DNA from: Phaeodactylibacter sp964397205
Lineage (GTDB): Bacteria; Bacteroidota; Bacteroidia; Chitinophagales; Saprospiraceae
Assembly (NCBI GenBank): GCA_964397205.1
Contig: CAYNIT010000189.1
Span: 1-9,407, forward strand
Length of the DNA: 9,407 nucleotides
Direction: 5' to 3'
The position numbers were made by a program, and so were the translations under genes. Below are positions 1 through 6,724 of this stretch, piece by piece. Within the stretch, counting starts at the first letter, position 1; each line of letters begins with the position of its first letter. The notes under the pieces are model-generated. The model was not told where the DNA came from, searched no databases, and worked only from the letters and a program-made list of their open reading frames with translations.

Positions 1-218
1 GTGACGGCCACCGGGCTGGAGAACCGCATGTTAAGGTTACCCTCGCCGTCCACCGTGTTCATATTGAGAATACTTTGCCCCCCCAGGCGGGCGAAGGAAA
101 TTTCCAGCCGTTCGGGGCCCATGCTTGAAGGGTCGTCTTCCTCGTCGCAAGCGCTGAAGCATAGGGCAACAACCAGAGGCAAAATAATGGCGGCAAGTCG
201 GCGGGTGAGTGTTGTCAT
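1..218 (-). CDS. Surface lipoprotein, N-terminal part only (cut by left edge)
   Basis: The frame opens with ATG at 216-218 on the minus strand and stays open through the left edge, giving 72 codons. An in-frame TGA lies a few codons upstream, so this ATG (or a TTG two codons earlier) is the start. The protein begins with an Arg-Arg n-region (residues 6-7), a hydrophobic core (8-19) and a lipobox-like FSAC with Cys24, which fits a signal peptidase II lipoprotein. The residues after the cysteine are DEEDD, resembling the acidic lipoprotein export signal that sends Bacteroidota lipoproteins to the cell surface. The following part (about residues 36-72) is beta-like and contains NMRFSSPVAVT, loosely like the FSxPV strand of bacterial Ig-like domains; this last point is inference. 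Function cannot be told from the visible part. Codon use agrees with the other genes. Its length, partners and C-terminal domains lie outside the window. Confidence 0.75.
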   Translation of the reverse strand, partial: MTTLTRRLAAIILPLVVALCFSACDEEDDPSSMGPERLEISFARLGGQSILNMNTVDGEGNLNMRFSSPVAV

Positions 219-662
219 TTTCAAGTAAGGGTATCGTCATTAAAATGGTTTCCAGCAGACAGCGCAATGGCCTCCGCAGGCTATGAAGATACACAATTCC
301 ACACATCCGCAAAGTAAATTGGCCAATATGGCTTTTGCAGCTTACCGTATTCAATTTGCAGTTTTTCGGTTTCCCACTTCTGGCCCAGGCCGAAAAGCCC
401 TTGGCGCTCTTCTACCCTTTTGTTAGAGAAGCGGCTGAGGTGCTGCAGGTATTCGAAATAACTGACTAAAGTCATTGCTTCTTTCCCCAAATAGTTGAAA
501 ATTACCCTTGCTAATCAGGGCTGCGCCCCCTTACCCATTCGCACAAAGACTAATTTCCTGGTCCTTCGCCAATTTTCAAACTGCAACTGAAACAATGCCC
601 TGCTGGATGCCCTAGCACACTGCCAGCAAGGATTTTACAAACACATACAACCAAATACCTAA
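219..662. other. 444-base intergenic stretch between divergent genes
   Basis: This region separates the minus-strand lipoprotein from the plus-strand sigma factor, so it must hold promoters for both. I see no convincing match to the Bacteroidota -7 element TAnnTTTG on either strand; TAATTTCC in the 550s is a poor candidate. Two short hairpins are visible: 268-283 (six pairs including one G-U, loop CCGC) and GGGC-TGC-GCCC at 518-528; neither is followed by a T-run, so they are weak as terminators. A small minus-strand ORF (281-475) is listed separately as doubtful. The last 30 bases before the sigma factor start are A/C-rich without a Shine-Dalgarno sequence. Confidence 0.6.
281..475 (-). CDS. 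Doubtful small ORF, 64 residues, unknown
   Basis: A minus-strand frame runs from ATG at 473-475 to TAG at 281-283. A purine-rich GGGGAAAG lies shortly upstream and could serve as a ribosome binding site; an in-frame TTG at 490 is an alternative start. The middle of the frame uses codons preferred by the neighbouring genes (CTG, GGC, CGC, GAA), and the product is aromatic-rich (several Trp and Tyr), with no signal peptide or membrane segment. I do not recognise the protein. A hairpin overlaps its stop codon. It could be a real small gene, an eroded remnant of a longer one, or chance; nothing but ORF shape and codon flavour supports it. Confidence 0.22.
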   Translation of the reverse strand: MTLVSYFEYLQHLSRFSNKRVEERQGLFGLGQKWETEKLQIEYGKLQKPYWPIYFADVWNCVSS

Positions 663-1196
663 ATGTCAGCCTTAGAATTCAACCAAGAGTACAGGCGATG
701 GGAAGACATGCTCTTTGCTTTCGCCATGAAATTGACGAGAAACCGGGAAGATGCCAAAGATCTCCTGCAGGAAACCGCCCTGCGCGCCTACCGCTACCGC
801 AACCGTTTCAGGCCGGGCACCAATTTCCGAAGCTGGTGCTCCGTCATTATGCGCAACGCTTTTATCAACAATTATCGGAAAAACCGGCGCAACCCTACCG
901 TCAAAGAACCCATTGAAAGCTTTCTCCTCTTGGACCAGCAAAACACCACCGACAACTACGGGGAAAGCCAGGTGCAAATGGAAGAGTACGACGCGCTGTT
1001 TCAGCAAATTGGAGCGATCTACCGCGTCCCCTTCCTGATGTTTTACGCTGGTTACGAATACCGGGAAATCGCAGATTGCCTGGACATCCCGCTGGGCACC
1101 GTAAAAAGCCGCATTTTCCTGGCGCGCAAAAAGCTGAAAGGGCTGCTGCAAGAAAGGAGCGGCTCCCAAGGGCGGATGGAGGAGACAGCTGCCTGA
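663..1196 (+). CDS. ECF-family RNA polymerase sigma factor
   Basis: This 177-residue protein has the size and two-domain layout of group 4 (ECF) sigma factors. Region 2 spans about residues 10-78: the core-binding part has the typical LTRNREDAKDLLQETALRAY pattern (24-43), and region 2.4, which reads the -10 element, lies around FRSWCSVIMRNAFINNYRK (55-73). A linker rich in Gln, Asn and Glu (about 84-107) leads to region 4 (108-163), with the helix-turn-helix YREIADCLDIPLGTVKSRI (133-151) that reads the -35 element. The start ATG is preceded by A/C-rich sequence without a Shine-Dalgarno site, as is common in Bacteroidota. ECF factors are usually held by an anti-sigma factor encoded next door, but the next gene downstream is a flavodoxin-like protein and no FecR-type or membrane anti-sigma gene is visible. 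The target regulon cannot be inferred. Assignment to the family is firm; the exact ECF group is not. Confidence 0.95.
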   Translation: MSALEFNQEYRRWEDMLFAFAMKLTRNREDAKDLLQETALRAYRYRNRFRPGTNFRSWCSVIMRNAFINNYRKNRRNPTVKEPIESFLLLDQQNTTDNYGESQVQMEEYDALFQQIGAIYRVPFLMFYAGYEYREIADCLDIPLGTVKSRIFLARKKLKGLLQERSGSQGRMEETAA

Positions 1197-1288
1197 GGCT
1201 TCGGCTGCGGGCACTTTGAGGCCGGAGGAGGAGTTGGAATATGTATTTTAAAGCAGCCCATTATGCGTGACTAAAGAATCACCCCAAC

Positions 1289-1849
1289 ATGAAAAACCGA
1301 ATCGTCCTTTACTTTTCCGGCACCGGCAACAACCGCTTTCTGGCCGCACAGATCGCCGATGAGCTCGATGCAGACCTCCGGCCCCTGAATCCAAGAATCA
1401 AGAGCACCGGCTTGATATACCTGCTGTCGCTGCTCAAGTGGCGCAGCGGCATCCGGGTAACCGCTGAAGATTTGCAACCCTATGAGGAAGTAGTGGTGGT
1501 CGGCCCTGTATACGGCGGGCTCCTGCTCGCTCCTATGCGGGAAGCCATCAGACTGAGCGCTAAGGGCAAGCGGCCGGTCCATTTTGCTACCTGCTGCGGC
1601 ATCAGCGATGAAATGAAAGACCACCGCTACGGCTATGTGCAGGTGCTGAAAGCAGCTGAAGCAGCCGGCAAGGGCTATATCAAGGCCACCGCTGCTTTTC
1701 CGGTAGGGCCCGCCCTGCCAGAGGGAGCCAATCCGAATGAAAAAGACCTGATGGCAGTGCGCTTATCCGAAGAAAACTGGACCGAAGCGCTGCGCCGCCG
1801 GGTGAAGGCGTTTGCCGCCGAAATAGAAGGCGCTGAAGCCATCGCTTAA
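1289..1849 (+). CDS. Flavodoxin-like FMN-binding protein
   Basis: This 186-residue protein has a flavodoxin fold signature. A first beta strand (RIVLYFS, 4-10) runs into the FMN phosphate-binding loop SGTGNN (10-15). A second strand EEVVVVGPVYGG (66-77) carries the PVYGG loop typical of flavin-contacting turns in flavodoxin-family proteins, and strand HFATCCG (98-104) is a third nucleotide-side element. A Cys pair at 102-103 sits in that third loop. There is no ferredoxin [4Fe-4S] cysteine cluster, so it is not a full EFR1-type fusion, although the N-terminal motif is similar. No signal peptide; it should act in the cytoplasm as an electron carrier or small NAD(P)H-linked flavoprotein, but the partner is unknown. 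It begins 92 bases after the sigma factor on the same strand and could be co-transcribed. There is no Shine-Dalgarno sequence at the ATG. Family call is good; role is open. Confidence 0.85.
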   Translation: MKNRIVLYFSGTGNNRFLAAQIADELDADLRPLNPRIKSTGLIYLLSLLKWRSGIRVTAEDLQPYEEVVVVGPVYGGLLLAPMREAIRLSAKGKRPVHFATCCGISDEMKDHRYGYVQVLKAAEAAGKGYIKATAAFPVGPALPEGANPNEKDLMAVRLSEENWTEALRRRVKAFAAEIEGAEAIA

Positions 1850-2129
1850 GCTGTTCATTCGCCCATTTGTCCGTTGGGCCTATATTTCCAGCAAATGCAC
1901 AGGGTAGCATGGCAGACCGCCAGCTTGCTGGCCGGAGGTTATTGCGCAGCTTGGGCCTTGATGAGATGGATGCCGTAAAACCCAATTTACCGCTCGCTTG
2001 CATGCTCAATGCCCTCAACATTGCCTCAAGCAATAAAATAAATGTATATTTATCCTCGATATTCAAGAGCAGGCAACAGCAAACACCTGCCCGCACTAAA
2101 TCCTGGATTTAACAAACGCTCTTACACCT
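1850..2129. other. Intergenic region with inverted repeats upstream of the NYN gene
   Basis: This 280-base spacer holds three small inverted repeats: GCCCA-N9-TGGGC at 1861-1879 just after the flavodoxin gene, a GCCAGC-TT-GCTGGC palindrome at 1919-1932, and ATTGC-CTCAA-GCAAT at 2020-2034. The first could be a weak terminator or an RNA hairpin, but there is no T-run behind it. Frames open here on both strands, with no recognisable protein, and I treat them as noise. The end of the spacer contains a candidate promoter for the downstream gene, listed separately. Confidence 0.5.
2020..2052 (+). promoter_or_regulatory. Candidate Bacteroidota-type promoter of the NYN gene
   Basis: TATATTTA at 2045-2052 matches seven of eight positions of the Bacteroidota -7 consensus TAnnTTTG. 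ATTG at 2020-2023 matches three of four positions of the -33 TTTG, with a spacer of 21 bases, in the accepted range. The -33 bases lie inside the inverted repeat ATTGC-N5-GCAAT (2020-2034), so a dimeric regulator could bind there. Transcription would begin about 2060, leaving a leader of roughly 70 bases. This is pattern matching only. Confidence 0.35.
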
Positions 2130-3440
2130 ATGGAGAATCAAATCGCCCTCTTCTGGGACTTCGAGAACATACACGCCTCTGTAATGGCCCACCGCTTTGG
2201 CCAGAGTTGGTACAACAACTTCAAATACAAGGCAATGCCGAATGTGGTGGACATCAAGTCTATCGTCAATTACGCCAGTAGCCTGGGCGACTTGGTCCTG
2301 AACCGAGCCTACGCCAACTGGCAGTGGCTTGGCAAGTACGCTAATGACCTGAACGAGAACGCCATCGAACTGATACAGCTCTTCCCCCGCGGCCGAAACT
2401 CCAAGAACAGCGCCGATATCCTCCTGTCTATCGACATCATCGAGTACCTCAACCTGCTGCCCGCCATTGATACGGTGATTTTGGTTAGTGGAGACGGCGA
2501 CTTCATACCGGTAGGCAAGCGCGTACGGCGGCAGGGCAAACTGATCATCGGCGTGGGCGTGCGGGAAACTTCCAATGACTTCTGGATCAAAACCTGCAAC
2601 GAATTCAAATACTACCGCAACCTTACTTCCCGCCCGTGGACCAAAGATGCTCAAAAAGGGGCTCCCATTCAGAGTACTGCGCAAGACATCGACCTCGATG
2701 AGGCAAGGGCCCTCCTTCTGCAGGCCATCCATCAGCTGAGCAAAAACCGGGGAGAGGATTGGGTCGCCCAGGTACGCATCAAACCAGCGATGGTGCGCCT
2801 CGACCCCTCCTTCGATGAGCAAACCTACGGGTTTAATTCCTTCGGCAGCTTCATCCGGGCGCAGAATGACATCCTGAACTACCGGCACGAGCAGGGCAAA
2901 CAGGAGCCAGAGTACAGCATCAAGGAAAGCGCTGTAGTCGATCAAATCGGCGACCTGCAGGCTGCCCAGCCAACCAACAATGAAAACGGCCGCTACGGCC
3001 AGTACATGAACATCCTCGCCCAACAGAAAATACGCTTGCCGTCCCCAGAAGTGCTGCAGGCCGGCATCGACATCTACGGCAAAATGGTGGCCGAACGCTA
3101 CACCTTCAAGGACAATCCCGAACTCGACCAGAAATGCTTTCAAGAGCTGCAGGCGGTGGTCAAAAATGCAACGGAGACCGATGCCCGGAAGCTGCGCCAT
3201 CTTTTTTACAAGTGTTTCATCTTCAAAAAAGACGAGGATGCCGGCCACTTTTCCTTTCACGAGGATGTCACAACCAAGGAGGAAGTACAGTACCGCCTGC
3301 TCAAACTGCTGATCAAACGCATTGGCGACAACGTAGACGGCGAGCTAGATACCGAAGCGCTATCCCGAATCCTGGCCGGCGATGAGGAGACCTACAAGGC
3401 TAGGTTTGACCTGGTAATGCAGGAGGAAGAAGAAGAGTAG
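2130..3440 (+). CDS. NYN-domain (PIN-like) RNase with OST-HTH/LOTUS RNA-binding domain
   Basis: This 436-residue protein has three parts. Residues 4-165 form a NYN/LabA-type PIN-like nuclease domain: WDFEN with Asp10, KNSADI with Asp96, Asp102, and SGDGDF with Asp122 and Asp124 supply the acidic cluster that binds metal in this family. Residues about 190-255 look like an OST-HTH (LOTUS) winged-helix domain, a predicted RNA-binding module; the GFNSFGSFI motif (234-242) matches its wing-side helix. Residues about 288-425 are mostly helical, may correspond to the OST-HTH-associated (OHA) region described for bacterial members, and end in an acidic tail (EEEEE). There is no signal peptide or membrane segment, so it should act in the cytoplasm, most likely cutting or binding structured RNA. 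The catalytic residues are intact. The gene stands alone, convergent with the permease gene downstream, so context gives no partner. Substrate and physiological role are unknown. The first two domain calls are firm, the third tentative. Confidence 0.9.
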   Translation: MENQIALFWDFENIHASVMAHRFGQSWYNNFKYKAMPNVVDIKSIVNYASSLGDLVLNRAYANWQWLGKYANDLNENAIELIQLFPRGRNSKNSADILLSIDIIEYLNLLPAIDTVILVSGDGDFIPVGKRVRRQGKLIIGVGVRETSNDFWIKTCNEFKYYRNLTSRPWTKDAQKGAPIQSTAQDIDLDEARALLLQAIHQLSKNRGEDWVAQVRIKPAMVRLDPSFDEQTYGFNSFGSFIRAQNDILNYRHEQGKQEPEYSIKESAVVDQIGDLQAAQPTNNENGRYGQYMNILAQQKIRLPSPEVLQAGIDIYGKMVAERYTFKDNPELDQKCFQELQAVVKNATETDARKLRHLFYKCFIFKKDEDAGHFSFHEDVTTKEEVQYRLLKLLIKRIGDNVDGELDTEALSRILAGDEETYKARFDLVMQEEEEE

Positions 3441-3522
3441 TAGCAGTGGTTGGGTTTTGGCTGGTGGTATCGCCTGACTATCAGCAGGTTAGCCACAGCA
3501 GCGTTTCCGTAAACACCGTTTA

Positions 3523-3536
3523 GGGGGTACGCTCCC
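3523..3536. terminator. Weak candidate terminator between convergent genes
   Basis: The 117-base gap between the convergent NYN and permease genes should stop transcription from both sides. The only hairpin I see is GGGGG-TACG-CTCCC (five pairs, one G-U, tetraloop) at 3523-3536. It is followed by just two T on the plus strand and by CTAAA on the minus strand, so it lacks a proper U-tract. It may be a weak or non-canonical terminator, or chance. Confidence 0.2.
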
Positions 3537-3557
3537 TTGCCAACACCTGCAGAAACC

Positions 3558-6263
3558 TCACTGCTCCTCCCGCAGCGCCCGCACCGGCGCCGAGCGCAGC
3601 ACCCGGATAACCATCAGGCTCACCGCCAGCACTGAAATCAGCAGGGTGATGGCCCCCGCCAGCAAAAAGATGGCCGGGTTAATCTCGATACGGTACGCAA
3701 AGCCCGACAACCACTCCCGCACCCCCAGGTAAGCCAGGGGCGCCGCTACCAACAACGCCAGGCCGATCAGGGCAAGGTACTCCCGGTTGAACCGCAGCAG
3801 AATGTCGCGCCGGCTTGCCCCCAGGATCTCTCGTATGCCGATCTCCTTGCGCTTGAGCGTAGTCAGATAAGCCGTAAGCGCCACCAAGCCAATTACCGCC
3901 ACTAAAAAAGCCACGACACTGAAGTAGATGCTCAGTTTCGCAATGCGCCGCTCTTTCTCGTACAGTTCCTCGATGTTTTGCGAAAGGAAAGAATGGATGA
4001 AAGCCTTGTTCAGATTCAGCGCCTCGTAGCGCGCTTTGACCTTCTCTATAATCGCCGCCGGGCTCAGCCCCCGGTAGCCTACCGAAGCCCAGCGCACATA
4101 ATCCGGATTCTTGTACACCGTCAGGAACATCGGCGTGATCTTTTCCCGCAAGGAAAACATATTGATATCCTTAAATGTCCCGGCAATGGTGAAGGGGAAG
4201 CCGACCTCCCCCGTCTCCTCATCCGTATACTCCGGCTCCTCGATGATGGTCTTGCCTATCAGTTCCGAGCGGCTCAAGCCAAATGTGGCCATAAACTTCT
4301 CCACCAGCGTCTCATTGATGAGCACCACCGAGCGGGGTGCCTCCTGCGGATGGCTGATGTAGTCCGGGATGCTCGTTTCAATGCCCAACAACTGCACAGC
4401 GCTGTAATCGAGCGAAATATCGTAGGCATCATCGAAAACCTCTGAGGTGCCCGCCAGTTTGTAGGTGGTCTGATTGAACGGGTTGCGCCCCAGCGGGCTG
4501 CCGGAACCTACGCCTGTCACTTCTGGGATTTTCAGCAGCTCATTTTTAAATACATCGAATTTGCTGCTGTCCTCCGAAAGATTCACGTACAGCACCTGCT
4601 CCTCGTCGAAGCCAAGCTCGGCCTGCTGTATAAAGCGCAACTGCTGATTGACCAGCAGCGTCAAGCTGCACAATCCGATGAGCAGCATAAACTGAAAGCT
4701 GATGATGGCTTTGCGGGTCGATAAGCCCGTGGCCGCATCCCGCGCTACATTGCCCCGGAACAGGCTGATGATCCGGTGCCGGGCCAGAAACACCGCCGGG
4801 TACAAGCTTGCCAGCAGCCCCACAGCCAGGCTTATCCCCAGCAGCGCGAGCAGCAACCACCAGGGGCTTTTTTGTACCGAGACCGCCAGCGCAGTGCCCA
4901 TGAAATCATCAAAACGCGGCAGCAGCCACCACAGCCCCAACACGACCACCGGCAGGGTAAGCAGGCTGAGGAAGAGCGACTCCAGGATAAACTGATTGGA
5001 AATTTGCCCCTCGCTGGCGCCGAATATCTTGCGCATGCCGATCTCGCGTGAGCGGCCGGCGTTCATAGCGATCGACAGATTGGTGTAATTGCTGACGGTA
5101 AGCAACAGGATGATGCCCGATATAATGCCTATGATGTACAGGTAGCGCTTATCCCCCGGCGGCTTCAGCTCGTAGAGCATATCAGAATTCAGGTGGATAG
5201 AGGCCAGGGGTTGCAGGATACTGCCCCCGAAGAGTTCGCTTTCCGCCAAACGCGGATTGATATTGCCCATGTTTTCGTCCAACCGCTGCTCCACGGCCTC
5301 CAGTCCGGTGCCGGGCTGCAGCTCTATGTAGGTACGCGACCCCCAGTACTCGATCTTATCCCTATGCAGGGCAATGCTGAAGTCGTAGTGCGCATTGGGC
5401 GGCAGGTTTTCGATCACCCCGGTTATGGTATAGGTATCCCCCTCCACCTTCAGCGGCGCTCCCCGCAGGGTACGCTCCCGCCAATCCTGCCCGAAAAAGC
5501 GTTCGGCCTGCTGCTCGGTAAGCAGCGCGCTGTTCGGCTGCCCGCTGAAATCTGCTGCGGACCCCAGCAGGAAGGGCCATTCAAAAAAGTCAAAGAAAGA
5601 AGCAGGCGTATTGGTGTGCAGCAACCGCTCGGTCGGCAGTCTTTTCTCGTTGGCTTCCACAAAAGTAGGCTGCCAAAAGGTGTAGAATTGGCAAGCATCC
5701 ACTACCCCCTGTATGTCGCGGATCCCACCGATCTGCTTCATCTGCACCTCCGGCTCTGCGCCGAAGTAACCATCGAAGCTTACCACGCTGTAGTCCTGCG
5801 ACCGGAAGGTGCGCCCCATGCGGTACTTGCGCTCGGCATCCGGCACGAATTCGTCGAAACTGTTTTCGTAATCCAGGTACAAGGCCGCCAGCGCTGCCGT
5901 CAGAATGCCGATCGCCAGGCAAACGAAGTTGATGGTGTTGTAAAATCCTTTGCGCCGCAGGTTGCGGCTCGCCACCTTGATATAGTTGGGCAAGAGGTAG
6001 GCAAAGCTGCTGCGCCAGAAAGCGTACCAGGGCCGCGGCTGAGCTGCCCGGGCGAAAGCCTGAAAAGAAGTGGCCTCAGAGGGGATGACCCGCTCTTTAG
6101 CAGCCTCAAAAGCTTCCGCCGGCGCGTAACCTTTGATGAGAAACTCTTCGTAGCGGTCGTACAGATTGCTTTCCAGCTCTTCGGCCAGGCCCGGCTCTAT
6201 ACCGCGCCTGCTCTGCAGCTGCTTGCGCCAGCCCTGCAGTGCCTTTTCAATATCAAATGCCAT
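3558..6263 (-). CDS. FtsX/MacB-like ABC transporter permease with N-terminal prefix domain
   Basis: This is the inner-membrane permease of an ABC exporter, 901 residues. Residues 1-75 form a soluble helical prefix resembling the permease prefix domain seen in PadR-linked permeases. Eight membrane segments are visible at about 107-130, 374-395, 425-449, 468-493, 517-538, 776-800, 827-849 and 863-887, arranged as two repeats. Each repeat has a MacB-type periplasmic domain (about 131-370 and 540-770) followed by an FtsX domain. The cytoplasmic coupling motif REIGMRKIFGAS (406-417) recurs as KEIGIREILGAS (806-817), which contacts the ATPase. So this one polypeptide supplies both halves of the permease. 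It is the last gene of the adaptor-ATPase-PadR-permease operon, 78 bases after the PadR gene; the ATG has no clear Shine-Dalgarno sequence. By family it should expel a small molecule or move a lipid or peptide using mechanotransmission. The cargo is unknown. The frame is intact throughout. Confidence 0.93.
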   Translation of the reverse strand: MAFDIEKALQGWRKQLQSRRGIEPGLAEELESNLYDRYEEFLIKGYAPAEAFEAAKERVIPSEATSFQAFARAAQPRPWYAFWRSSFAYLLPNYIKVASRNLRRKGFYNTINFVCLAIGILTAALAALYLDYENSFDEFVPDAERKYRMGRTFRSQDYSVVSFDGYFGAEPEVQMKQIGGIRDIQGVVDACQFYTFWQPTFVEANEKRLPTERLLHTNTPASFFDFFEWPFLLGSAADFSGQPNSALLTEQQAERFFGQDWRERTLRGAPLKVEGDTYTITGVIENLPPNAHYDFSIALHRDKIEYWGSRTYIELQPGTGLEAVEQRLDENMGNINPRLAESELFGGSILQPLASIHLNSDMLYELKPPGDKRYLYIIGIISGIILLLTVSNYTNLSIAMNAGRSREIGMRKIFGASEGQISNQFILESLFLSLLTLPVVVLGLWWLLPRFDDFMGTALAVSVQKSPWWLLLALLGISLAVGLLASLYPAVFLARHRIISLFRGNVARDAATGLSTRKAIISFQFMLLIGLCSLTLLVNQQLRFIQQAELGFDEEQVLYVNLSEDSSKFDVFKNELLKIPEVTGVGSGSPLGRNPFNQTTYKLAGTSEVFDDAYDISLDYSAVQLLGIETSIPDYISHPQEAPRSVVLINETLVEKFMATFGLSRSELIGKTIIEEPEYTDEETGEVGFPFTIAGTFKDINMFSLREKITPMFLTVYKNPDYVRWASVGYRGLSPAAIIEKVKARYEALNLNKAFIHSFLSQNIEELYEKERRIAKLSIYFSVVAFLVAVIGLVALTAYLTTLKRKEIGIREILGASRRDILLRFNREYLALIGLALLVAAPLAYLGVREWLSGFAYRIEINPAIFLLAGAITLLISVLAVSLMVIRVLRSAPVRALREEQ

Positions 6264-6341
6264 AATAGATTGTCGGTTTGCTGTGCTGCCGCTCCGGACA
6301 GGAGGCCAGCAACTTAAGCGTTCTAACTTTCGTAAACCTCA

Positions 6342-6689
6342 TCAGGCTGGCACATAGGCTTCTCCGCCCATTCCCCATAGCTTGACGAAAACTTGATTGA
6401 CCTTGAGCCACTGCCGCCGCTCCTGCTCCAGGCGCTGCAGCCCTGCTTCGGTAATGCGGTAGTATTTGCGCCGCCGCCCGCTTTCGGTCTTGACCCACTG
6501 CGAGCGGATCAGCCCTTCTTTCTCCATGCGGCTCAGAACTGGGTACAGCATAGCATCGGTCCAGGCGAGCTCGCCCTCGGACAAGCGTTCGACTTCCTTG
6601 ATGATCCGGTAGCCGTAGTTCTCCCCGTAGGACAAGATGGACAGGACCAGGGGTTTGGTAGAAGCAGCTACGAGTGCTTTAGTGGCCAT
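6342..6689 (-). CDS. PadR-family transcriptional regulator
   Basis: This 115-residue protein is a short (subfamily 2-like) PadR repressor. The winged helix-turn-helix covers about residues 13-83: LVLSILSYGENYGYRIIKEV (15-34) is the classic first part with the GYxI turn, TDAMLYPVLSRMEKEGLI (44-61) is the recognition-helix region with the LYPxLxxxExEGL pattern, and GRRRKYYRIT (71-80) is the wing. The short C-terminal helix (about 84-108, with Trp94 and Trp105) should form the dimer interface and, as in LmrR, may line a pocket for flat hydrophobic ligands. It lies between the ATPase gene (35 bases upstream) and the permease gene, inside the operon it probably controls by autoregulated repression. 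There is no Shine-Dalgarno sequence at the ATG. The ligand is unknown; the paired ACCT-N9-AGGT palindromes before the operon are the natural operator candidates. Confidence 0.94.
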   Translation of the reverse strand: MATKALVAASTKPLVLSILSYGENYGYRIIKEVERLSEGELAWTDAMLYPVLSRMEKEGLIRSQWVKTESGRRRKYYRITEAGLQRLEQERRQWLKVNQVFVKLWGMGGEAYVPA

Positions 6690-6724
6690 AGTTGGTTTGG
6701 TATTTTATGGTGTATGGTTCAAAA

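Noticed and set aside
78..84. Run of seven C inside the lipoprotein gene as a phase-variation tract
   Set aside because: Seven bases is short, it encodes ordinary Gly-Gly codons in frame, and there is no independent sign of slippage.
672..1214. 180-codon minus-strand frame opposite the sigma factor
   Set aside because: The plus frame has both sigma regions; the antisense frame has no known motif.
1221..1270. GGAGGAGGAG followed by an ATG and nine codons after the sigma factor
   Set aside because: The purine stretch looks like a strong ribosome binding site, but the frame (1241-1270) is too short to support and the organism seems to rely little on Shine-Dalgarno sequences.
1680..2112. Overlapping frames on both strands around the flavodoxin 3' end and its spacer (138 and 81 codons)
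   Set aside because: No signal peptide, domain or ribosome binding site. The plus frame begins with TTG in a hairpin, and the minus frame is partly antisense to the flavodoxin gene.
2109..3260. 383-codon minus-strand frame opposite the NYN gene
   Set aside because: The plus strand encodes clear NYN and OST-HTH domains. The antisense frame is a by-product of GC-rich codon use and shows no domain.
3441..3557. Rho-independent terminator in the convergent gap
   Set aside because: Only a five-pair hairpin without a U-tract was found, so I list it at low confidence rather than claim a terminator.
5193..6317. 374-codon plus-strand frame opposite the permease
   Set aside because: The minus strand encodes an intact 901-residue permease with membrane segments and coupling motifs; the plus frame lacks any feature.
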